Shown here: positions 22,801 through 33,200 of the stretch, one piece after another | How positions within the stretch are numbered: the first letter of the stretch is position 1 | Layout: each line of letters opens with the position of its first letter | Assembly (NCBI RefSeq): GCF_002999335.1 | Contig: NW_020312114.1 | Coordinates: 186,001-250,000 of the forward strand | Reading direction: 5' to 3' | Origin: Cyclospora cayetanensis | Taxonomy: Eukaryota > Apicomplexa > Conoidasida > Eucoccidiorida > Eimeriidae | DNA: 64,000 bases | The notes under the pieces: model-generated | What the model was told of the DNA's origin: nothing | The model's input: the letters and a program-made list of their open reading frames with translations, nothing else | Database searches by the model: none | Position numbers and translations under genes: made by a program

Positions 22801-25800
22801 GGGCATCGCGGCCGTTGCGGCGTTTCCAGAAACACAGGAGGAAGAAAAGGGGGTGGGTCTGTAGTGGGTTGTAAGGGGAGCAGCGGGCACGCACTTTGGC
22901 AGAAGGTGCGTCGTAATGAGCAGAGCGATGGATATTCGCGTCCGATTAGGGTAGGCGGAAAGGCGAAGCGCTCGCGGGCACATGCGCCAACCACACAGAT
23001 CGGCACTTTCGAGGAACCCCCCAAGTGCAAGGATGCAATTGCGCAGCACCCTCCTAGAGCCAGCGACAGGGTGATATATATACACTTCAGCTTCCGCCGT
23101 TCCGCTACTCCCCGGATACCCTTCCTGCCTGCCAGACAGCGGGGCCGTTCGGGTTTGAGTGCTGCTGTGCAGGCTTGTGCAACTCTTTGTTGGCTTTGGC
23201 AGCTATGCTAGGCCGCTCCGAAAAAAGGCACACACTCTTCTTCCTCGAGGGGAAGATGCAACGTAAGCGCCAGCCTACATTAGGACTCTCGTTGCTTAGT
23301 GGGTTTAGACAACTTAGAGGAACCGAACCGATCGTAATTCCTCTGCAGCCGTCGCTATGTAAGAAAGCCTCTCGAGAGTAGAAGCGAAGAGTACCCGCTA
23401 GGCTGCATCAATAGGCCTATCTACGCATACAGGCAGCCGCTGTGTTGCCTGCCCGTCTTCCAAGCGCCTAAAGCAAGCCCGCCGCACACTCGACTGTAGC
23501 GGACTGCTGCTGCATGCAGCAGCGCTCGCTTCAGCGGGCATATTAGAGGCGTCCATGTCAGAGGCGTGGCGCTCATCTTCCCCTCTTGAGGCATTTCCTG
23601 CGCACCTTAGTGCTGGCTACTTCTTTCGTGTTCGGCTGGAGCATATGCCGCCTTCCTGTGTGTTGTCGCAGAGCACATTGCACGGCGTCTCGTTGGATTT
23701 CAGCCAGAAGACCTCGCAGCCCTCGTCAGTCGCCGGGAGTTTTCCTGCTAGCACCCCTCCTCTCTTTGAGCCTCTACCCGCAAGCCTGAAGAGCCTCAAT
23801 CCTGAGCGTCCTCCGTGTAGCGACACACTACAGCTCTCGCCACACGGAAGGCGTCGGAGTTAGCAGCACGCACGCGCAGACTCCTCTTGCTAGTCTTTGA
23901 GGAGCTCTAGTAAATTCGTCAACAACAAGCCTCTTCTCCGCTCTCAGGCTGCCGGCTATGCGGGCTAATGCCAAACAGGCCATGGGCTCTGCGTGTCGTG
24001 GGTGTCTCTCCTACTGTCTCCCTCTCTCCGGATGCACGGGCACTCGCATTCGACGCCCTCTGCCCTTCTGCTTGTTCTGTCCTTCTTTTCTTCTGTGGCG
24101 GCCTGTCTCTTTCTTTGCTTTTTCTGCCGCCTTCGAGTCGTGCGTAGTGTGAGCCCGCTTCGAAGGAAGCATTGCTCACGTCGGCGTTATGCTGCTGCCG
24201 CGCCTTCCCTTTCTTCTTTTATCCAGGAGTTTCTGGAATCTCTCTTTCTTGTGTACTGGAGAAAAGGGCCCTTGCTTGTTGAAGGGTCTTTCTTCCGATC
24301 CTCCGGCTGCAGCGCACAGCAAGGCGGAGTCTTAAGCCGTCTTTTGAAGGGGTCGCCTCGATGCGCACCGGCAGTTCACAGCTCCTCCCATTGCGTTTTC
24401 TCTGCCTTCCAGGCCTCCACGCTCGCCCTGACTCGGGGAGGGGCCCCCCTCCTTCAGCAACGGCTGCTGCATGTGGCGGCAGAAGCAGCAGATACTTTTA
24501 ATGCCACTCAGCTTTCCCAAATCGTCTACGCCTTTGGTAAACTTTTGAGAGCGAGGCCTACAGCAGTTTGGAGAGAGGTGCTTGGGGACGGCGAGACGCC
24601 ATCCTCAAGCAGAGCCATGTATCAAGGCAGCAGCAAATAGGGGCTTGTTGGTAGTAGGCTTGTCTGCACTCCCTCCACTAACGCCCACGGGGACTGTATG
24701 CATGCATGTATGTGTGTTTGCGTGTGGACGGCGTAGGACTGCTGAGGGGAAGCGCGCATTTGTTCGCAAGTCTACAGTTCCCCGTTTTGGAAAGGCTTCA
24801 GCAATTCTCTGTGCCAGGTGCGGTAGCTAAATGATTGTTGATGCTTTACATAGAACCGTGTTTCCACTTGTGTGTGACCTTGCCTCTTGGCGCCTCTGAT
24901 GCAGGCCCTCTGTACGCTTGGACCTTTGTGCCTCCCCGCTTGTCGGCTTGCTGTTTGTTGCCTTCAGAGCTCTGCGATGTTGTGTGGAGTTTCGCCGTTG
25001 CACGATTCCATGAACCAACCTTCTGGGAGGTCCGTTTCGAAGTGTCGTGACACTGCTGTTGCTTCTGCTGCCGGGTTGTTGCCGCTTTTGCTGCTTTTGG
25101 TGCTTACCCTTGCCTGCGCAGCCTCCTAGAGTTGCCTGCGGACGGTGCGGTTCTCACTGCCTACCCCGATACATTGGGGCCGTTGTCGCTGTCGATCGGG
25201 AGGCGCATGCTCACGCTAGCTAAATTCAAAGCTTAAGGCTCCTGGCTAGAGCCGAGCTTTCAGCTGGCTCCCTTCCCGTTTTCCTGGAGCCAGGGAGCCG
25301 ACTGTGCTCCCCTCTTGCAGCTAGCGTAGAAAAGCTAGGTGGCAGGTGTGATCTTCGCATCTTTCTTCGCAGCCCTGCCTGTCGCTCCTTCCCTTGGACA
25401 GACTCCCTGGAGACGATAGATGCGCGCTGCTGTATCCGGCACTCGACGAGATCATTGGCGGTTAGCGCGGAAAATAGTCCCTGCGACTGACTACACGCAC
25501 GAGGGGTATTATCAGTGGGACGTTACAGAGTGCAGTTGGTGTCTCTTCCCTTATCCTTCTTCTCCCCAAGGTTCCCCGTTGATTTCTGCCCTGCGCAGCG
25601 CTCCCGGCTTTGAAGTCGTCTCGGCTGAGCCGCATGAAGGCCTACACGAGAGGTAAGGCCGGAATCTTTGGTATGCAATAGGCAGAGGGAAGGCAGCAGA
25701 ACTGCGGGGGAGTCTCTTGCCGGGAAAGGCGTTTCATGCATAGCGTGGGAGAGGCAGCGGCGGAGGCGAAGGAAAGAGGCTTTCTGAGCGATTAAAGGGT

Positions 25801-27468
25801 TCTCAGAGAATTTCCACACTTGTGTTGTGCGGCTAAGTGTTTCTTTGTATGTTTCTATGTGCGTTTTTGTCGCTTGTCAATGGCATTCATCACGTTGTAT
25901 CCCGCCAGTCCTGCTGTTACTGCGTTGCTTTTGTTGGAACTGCCAAAGGGGCGCTAATGCCTTGTACGTGTTGTGTAGAGTGGGGCTCCTCCCTTCGAAA
26001 AAGTACCAGTGTCGAGGCGTGTGTTTCTTTATTGCGGCTTCAGAAGCCTTTTGGGCGTTGCAACTGGAGGAGCATCCATCAAACTTTGCGGAATCTGTAG
26101 GGGAAGGTGAGTAAGCGTGTCCAGCTTGTAAGGGGTGCTGGTGTGCGCCTTCTAATGCGTGTCGGTAAAGCTTTGAACTCTACGGATAGAGGCTCCAGCA
26201 CGTCTGTCGTCGTTTCCTCTCCCTTGCTTTTCTTCTTCTTCTTGCTCTCCTCGCCGACAAAAAAGGCAAACACCGTGCGGCTGACCCTTCTCGCCGTGTG
26301 CGTTTCTTAGCACTTGAGCGTAGCGTGCCGTGTCAATTTGTGCTTGAGCAAGTCCTTTTCGCTTTTTTCGCGACGCGCGCTTTGAGAAGGCGTGTCTATT
26401 CCTCTACGGTAGGATGGTATCTGCATTCACCGCGCAGCGCTCCTCTCCCTAGGGTTCACGCCCTCCCTCCGAGCAGACGCGGATGGACACCTCATCGACG
26501 TCTTGGTGCAGCTGGCAAACTCTGAGAGCTACTCGCCGTGCGCCAATCCGGAGAAGAAGTCCTCGTGCGACGAGGGGCCCCTGAGTGCGCAGGTGGCATT
26601 GCTATGCCATGCGGACGCTCAGCTCCAGGAGGCACTGAACGGAAAGGCCGCAGACACCCCCTTAGGCCCCTCCGTTTTGAAGCATCGACACCTGAAGCGC
26701 AAGGGTAAGTTTTCGTATTTGTTGCAGCCTGGTAGGATGCCTCACAGACAGCTAGCGGTGCCGAGGGCGCGAGCTTGTCGCGAAGAAACTGAGAGAAAGC
26801 CGCTCCCGTCCACAGCTGCAAGAGGGTGTAGCCGTCAGCCAGGCCACCGCTACCAAGGGCTGGCATATGCTTTGGAGCGGCTCTCTGTTGACATCCTTGA
26901 GGAGTCTGCGAAAGAGCTGATGTTGTCGAGGATGCGCGGCTTTTACGTCAGCCTGCTGTCGCTGCGGCGGCTGCAAGGGACTGGGGTGCTCGCCAGTTTA
27001 GGGGAGCTACGGCCTGCTGTTTGTTGTCCTGTAGGCTTCGCTGTCGTGCATTTGGCGTGGAGTGTTTGGCAGGTATGACTGCACAGCGCACTTCCCGGTT
27101 CCATGCGTGGCGGAGCGCTCACGCGCGAGCCACAAGAGGAGGGGTGCAGTTTGGTTACGTGCAACGAGGAGAAGACACACTTAATGACAGACCGGAGGCG
27201 CACAGATATTGGCAGCTAGAGGAAACGTCTTTTGACAGCAACAGCAGAGGCGCTAGGGGGTTTCAGAGGCCCCGTCCATACGGGTGTCATTGGCGCTAGA
27301 CGCGTCCTCTTGACACTGTGTGTGTACATGTGCCAGTACGTAAGCGTGCTTCCGCGTGTGCGCCTGCAGAGACTGCCGCCTAAGGGGCAGCTGGAATTGC
27401 TGCAGCGCGAGATAGGTCGAGCTGCGGCAACCACAAAGTCACCGCCACGGTCCAACGAGGGGAAGTAG
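19811..27468 (+). CDS. Probable organellar FAST-like / heptatricopeptide-type RNA-binding protein, many exons
   Basis: Exon 1 (19811-20996) starts with an Arg/Ser-rich, acid-poor leader (MRGLRSPWACRKLLRPRLR), typical of a mitochondrial presequence. Short exons follow with Leu/Ala helical repeats: LVPHILQRLPAL (from 21179), EELSLVAFAAAKVGG (about 21526), LLAAAKTLDARQTATLLWAV (about 22522), FNATQLSQIVYAFGKLL (about 24500), SELCDVVWSFAVARF (about 24966), ALQLEEHPSNFAE (about 26057), FTPSLRADADGHLIDVLVQL (about 26452), and a last exon ending at 27468 after RLPPKGQLELLQREIG. The repeated pattern (sxLsxlvwAfgkl) is that of FAST-kinase-like and apicomplexan heptatricopeptide proteins, which bind organellar RNA. 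I cannot see a C-terminal RAP domain. Not every junction could be resolved, so residues between listed exons are uncertain, and a split into two genes is possible. Confidence 0.5.
25264..25293. repeat. Hairpin in an intron of the FAST-like gene
   Basis: Arms CTGGCTCC and GGAGCCAG are separated by 14 bases. Further GGCTCC/GGAGCC words lie on either side (25230-25315), so several alternative stems are possible. Confidence 0.4.
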
Positions 27469-30256
27469 CAGAGTCGGCATGCCGCATTGTCGTATTGCTG
27501 CTTGATAACGCCTTTCATGGCCTTTCCAAGTCTTCTTCCCGTCCCCTAAGAGGTCCATAATCCTGCCTTGCTGATAATAGCCTCTTCTTCTCGAGCCTTG
27601 TCTCTGTGTCGCCTTTTGGTTTTTGTAGCCGGCAACTCCCACTAGACCCGCGCTGCTCTCTTGGCAAGCTCTGCCTGCTCGCTTCCCTCTTTCCAGAGGC
27701 ATAATGCTTCCTTTATTTGCAACCCCCTACTTGTCCATGTAGTAGAGTAGGTGCAGTTGGAGTAGGCACAGACAGTCCCGTCCTTCCCTGCCGAACATGG
27801 CGGGAGAAAATGGCTAACCAGAGGCGGTCGAAAGGTCCTCGACGCAATCTCTGGCATTCAGTTACCGTCTTTTTCCGTATTAGGTCTCACACCTTGCTGG
27901 CAGGGCAGCGCGCCGTTTCCGAGTATTGGGGCATCTGGGAAAAGAACTCTCGCCGTCAAATAGTGGTGCGGCGTGGGTGGCTTTTTTAGGGGTGCTTGTT
28001 TCCATGCCGGCACTTTGTACAACCAGGCGACGATAGATTCACTCACGCGCTGGATAGGACCCTTGTCCTGTGTGAGAACCACGCGGTTAATGCACGGACG
28101 GGGGAGACTCCGCTACGAATACTGTGTAGGCGCAGGGTGCAAAGCCAGAGAGAGAGCGCGACGGTAGAAACACATGTATCCACAGGCCTGTTCACACACA
28201 TGATCTCAGGTGTCAGCCAGCGATGCATTTGCAACATCAACGCTGCGCCTACGCATGTGTGGAAGGCTGCTACTGCGCATGCGACGCCCGCTGGCGGAGG
28301 GTCCGTGGTCTCCCGCTTTCTCCCTATGCCTCTTTAATTTGAGCCGAAGGTACCACACCTCTTTCCTCCTTGGCGAGAGAGAATATGCCTCTCCCCAGGC
28401 GGGGCCTCGGGAGAATGTGCATTCCTTAATTCTGCATAGGCCCATTAAAACTATTTTGAAAAAGCTTGGACTCTCCGCCCCGCTCTACGTCATATCCTGA
28501 AGCGTTGCACAGACGACCGTGTGGATACTCAGCATCTGTGTAGCACGTGCGAAGCCTTGAATTCGGCCTTCTCTGGCCGCATCGCGAATCTGCCCCGGTG
28601 GAGTCCACGCTTAAGCCAGTGCCCCCCTGGCCCTATCAAGGTAGCTAGGATGTCTGCGTATCTATCCGACGTGCATCCAGTGATCTTAAAGCAGCTAGCT
28701 TTCTGCGCGAATGGGTATCTGCTGTATATGGATGAATCGGCCACAGCGCTGATTGCTTAGACACTTTGCGAGCAGCGCACCTGCCTTGCTGGCTGGCATT
28801 CCTGCCTTAAAGCGTATGCGAGTGCTTGTAATCTAGCAGGCGGGGGTTCTGTTTAGACGGCTACAGCGCGTGAGCGGCTTTGAAGGCCTTAATGAAGAGA
28901 GAAACTCCTTCGCTACCCGACGCCGCAAGGGCGCAGTTACTGCCCTTGCAGAGAGGTGCCTCAGGACGGGGGCCAGGGCCTCCTGTTCAGAGGCGCCTCC
29001 TCGCTCTATTCGCTGCCGCGCAAGACAGTAGGTGTGCAGTGCGAAAGATTTTACTCCGACGAGTTTGCTTTTCATGATGCTCCCCAGCAAAACGAAAGGG
29101 TCTCGTTGCTACTTGCCTACAGACACTGTTCCCTATTTTCTTCGGGGTCGCTCTCACGCCTTAGCTGGTCGATCCCTAGAGCCACAAGCTCCAATCGGGG
29201 TGGCCCGAGATGCAGGCCTTAGTTTACTTGTGGCAAAGAGGCAACTGAAGCTCCGGCTGTCTCTGCTGGGGACAGTTGGTGCAGGCACATTTGCCACTGC
29301 TTCGTTGTGGGGTGAAAAAGGGCTCTCTCTGCTTGTACGTAGACACGGCAAGAGAACCAAGGGCCGAGGACAGGGGCGCTTCAAGCCCAAGATGTGTCCA
29401 GACACCTCAGTTAAGCCGCCTAAATCTGGATGTGTGCGGCAATGGCGATTGGTGCAGCGCCGCTGCTGCCGCTGGGCACAATGCTCCTCCTACTGCCACG
29501 ATATACTTTCAGCAGCAACAACTGCCACTTCGACTGGGACCGTTGCAGTTGTTGCTGCCGCAGCCGCAGCAGCCCGTGCAAGGGTCCATGTCACGCGCTG
29601 CGCCCGGTTCAAACCGAGTCCCACGGGTGGGGTTGGTGTTATCTGTGTTGGGGCCTCGGCGCAGCCTTGCGGCGTTCCCTGTAGCAGCTTTTTGGTGCCT
29701 ACGATGTCACTTAGAAGCTGCAGAGCTGCCTGTAGGGCATCAGCGGCTTACGAGACTGCCCTTCTTTATTTGCGCTGCTGGAGGTGCGTCGGGCTAGAGA
29801 AAACTTGACAGCCACTACGCCCCTCTGAGACCCGACCTAAGAGCTGCCAGTCGGCACACCGGGGCCCCCTGGGGCCCCCGCTAAAACAGAGGCCCCCCTT
29901 GAGACAGAGCCCGTGCTACGGGCACAGCCCTCTTCACGGGGACCCTCCTCCTAAGAGGCCCTTGAACCTGACACCTTTTCGGGATGTCTCGCCTCATCGC
30001 TTCCCCTATGTGTCCTACTAGCCAGCGAGCTAACAGCAAGCGCGCCTGCTAGATCTGTTTTGCGCTATCTTCCCTCTGGTTCGTAAGGCTTCTCAAAGCT
30101 GCGACCAAGGAGCGCGTCGACAACAATCCCACCCACCTCTGCCCCTTTGGGTAGAGGAGAATTCATATTTCCGGATCTTGTGGCCTTCGAAGGCACTCAC
30201 ACACTCTTACCGTCCAAACGGATCCTCCTCCTATGCCGCCAGAGGAGAGCGAACGC
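27469..30256. other. Intergenic or unresolved stretch before the convergent gene
   Basis: No gene model could be supported. Some frames on the plus strand have protein-like composition (28620-28760 with DVHPVILKQLAFCANGYLLY; 29036-29800 with a poly-Ala/Arg stretch), so a further exon set or a diverged gene is possible. A GC palindrome cluster with GGGGCCCC words lies at 29860-29890. Confidence 0.35.
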
Positions 30257-33200
30257 CTAAGGGGAAACCCTGGGGTGTCTTTGGACCCCTGACGTCGTCT
30301 GGGTTTCGACAGAGGGCAACGGGGAAGGCTGAGGCGAGAGCAGCGATGTCTCGATAATGCTCGTGGAACTCAGAAAATCCACATATTCTCTAGCAAGGGC
30401 GGGGCGACCTCTAGGGGTGCCGATATCCCTTGAAGAAGGCGACAAGGTATCCTGTAAAACGAGCGGAGGCACAATGCCGAGCGAACCCTTCCCTAAGGCC
30501 CCTGCCCCGTAGCGCACAGGAGCACATGGCACTGGATCCTCTAGCGCTGGAGCCGAATTCACAGACGCCGACGACGCCGCAGCAGGGAACTCCTGTGCTG
30601 CTGCATGCGTGGTGCTAACTGCGTTGGCTGTAACGGTATAAGTGGCCTCCAAATCCACGCCAGCAAGCGTCCGAAGCGGAGTCGCTGTGGGGAGGCCCTC
30701 TCCGCGTAGCGCGGCGGCTCTCCACAAAAGCACAGCCGCGTCTGAGAGGCCTAAGAAGCACGAATTGCTGCGCAAGCTTCCCTGCTGCTTTAGCAGCTCC
30801 TGTTGCGGCAGCAGGTCCAGCTGGTGCTGCTTGCCGTCCAGAGTGGCATCCGAGAGAGGGTTGGTGCATCTGGGTGTCAGCTGCGCATCATCTCTTCGAG
30901 AGGCTGGAAGAGACTGGATATCTCGGGAGCCAATTGAAGCCTCACCTGGCAGTGGACCTGGAGCAGTCCATCGCTCGAGCTTTTCAACGGGGGGGAGAAG
31001 CTTCCCTCCTGCCTTTCCTCTTCTCGCCGCTACGAGTGCTTCCCGCTTTGCAGCCTCGGTTTGTATGGAGTGCTCGTGCACATGGTGCGACTGCACCTGC
31101 TGCACCTGCTGCTGCACCTGCATCTGCTGCACCTGCACCTGCTGCACCTGCTGCTGCACTTGCATCTGCTGCACCTGCTGCTGCACCTGCTGCTGTACCT
31201 GCTGCTGCTGCACCTGCTGCTGCACCTGCGGCTTCGGAGCGCGCTGCTGCTGGGAAGGGGCTCCCGACGCGGCTGCGGCACCCCCTCTGGCTGCTCCTGC
31301 TGCAGCGACGGCTAACCTTTTCGGCTGTGTCGAGGAGCCTGCCTTCTTGCTCGCAGAGCTGCGACAGCGGCTTTCCCCACGAGCAGCCTCCCTGCTCCCG
31401 CCGCGCAAACATTTTGGCATGTTTCCGAGGGCCTGCACGTCGCTTTTCCTCCTGCATGGCTGGAACGCCTGAAACGTCTTGCGACTTTTCGGGAGAGGCG
31501 GCTCCTCAGGAGACGAGGAGGGGCCCCCCCCTCCCCCCTGCCGAGGGCCTCCTAGTCTTTCACTGGCAGGCTCAAACAACGCTGACCGTCTGCTGCCTGA
31601 AGTCGCAGGAGCTGCGCGCGGTGTCTGCACCATAAATCGCAGTCCGCCAACGCAAGCAGCCGCACCGGAGGGCGACTTCGCCACACCACAGGACGGTTCC
31701 AAGGCTGCAGCCTGACACTGTTTTTGGCCCTCTAAGTCTCCTGCTGAAACTGCTGCTGTGGCTGCCAACGCAGCAACACTGCCTCTGCAAGTCAGGAGCT
31801 TGACCACAGAGTAGCTCCGAGACTGCGCCTCCTCTGGCTGCGGCTTCACTTGCTGCATATGAGGGCTTGCCGCCTTCAGGCGCTCCCTCCGACGCAGCGC
31901 GTCACTTCTCGCTGCCGTTGCTGCCACCTCACCGCTAGAGCGAAGCTGCGTCGAAGACGAAGCACGGCTTCTGATCGCAAGGGCCTCCTCGCTGGCTCCC
32001 ACGACGCGTGGATCCGCTGCACAAAGCGGTATCTGAGGCGACAAGAGCACCTCCTGATGCGGCTCATGCAACGGCGGCTGCGACAGCCCGCTGCTTCCCA
32101 GAGACTTGGTCCTGCAAAGCATATCCACGCAGCTCGCGCTGCTGTCGCTACCGCGTTTCTGCGTATTCGAATGGTTCACAAGGCTCTCCTGCTCGGGGTC
32201 CTGTTCCTGAGGAAGCTCCTTTGCATCCGCGGCATTTTTCGTTGAGCGCACCACCTGTTGAACTTGCACTGGCTGCACTGGCTGCACTTGCTGCTGCTGG
32301 TCTGCCTGGCATGCTGCACACGCATTGCAGTCTTGAGGAAGCGCTTTCTTTTTCTTTTTCTGCATCACCGCAGCGTGTCGTTGCCCGCTCAACTCTTGAC
32401 GTGCTGCGACATCTGCGTCTTCCAATTCAGAAGCTTCCCACGGTTCCTGCTGCGGCCAGTGCTGCGCTTCCTGCCGACTTGGAGAAGCAAGCTGCTGCAC
32501 TCTGCGGGGGTGTCGCTCCTGCAGACGCCTCCTCTGCATTGTTTCTGGATTGTCGGGGGGGCTCTCGCGTCGGCGTGGCGAGTGATCGCGTTTCTGCGCT
32601 CCCTCCCTAGCGTCCTCCTTCGTGCATGCAAGACTTCCGCCAGTCTGAGAGTCTTCCTCAGCGTCTCCTGAGAGCCACTCTGCAGCCGCTTCCTCTAAGG
32701 ATCCGCCTCCTCTGTCTCTGCTGCCTCCTGCTTCCACGAAGGGCAGCTGGGAAAGCTCGCCTAAGAGAAGCGCTCCAGGCCACCTCCACACGCTGGGCAG
32801 TCCGTGTGCAGCGCTGCCAAGAGCTTCAGACTCGGCAGCAACGTCAGGAGTGGCTCCTGCAGTTTCTGCTGCCGCTGCCGCAGTTGCTGCTGCTACTGCA
32901 GTTGAAGCAGCCGATGCTACGGAGGCGTCTGCGACGGGAGTTGGGGTGACCTCGGTGCATGCCTCTCCCCCTCCGCCTACGCTGGATATGGTTGTGCGCC
33001 AAATGCTGCTTTTGCTGCTGCTGCTGCAGCCATAACTGCTCCTGCTGCTGCCGCTGCACAGGAGCTGCGCAGCGGCTGCCTTGTCTGGAAGTCTCCAGCA
33101 GGCCTTAGAATCCCCTGCAAGAAAAAGAGGCTCGACATGACGTCGAAAGACACGCCCTTCTAGAGGGCCCGTGAATGTACTGTTAGGGCTAAACCAGCTG

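Noticed and set aside
28956..29280. A RAP domain at the end of the FAST-like gene
   Set aside because: A few residues are reminiscent (AKRQLKLRLSLLG), but no convincing RAP core is visible and the traced gene ends at 27468.
30642..31635. Plus-strand frames of about 250-275 codons rich in Cys, Leu or Ala
   Set aside because: CAG-type repeats stay open in all frames. The minus strand has the 1,535-codon frame with a matching intron.
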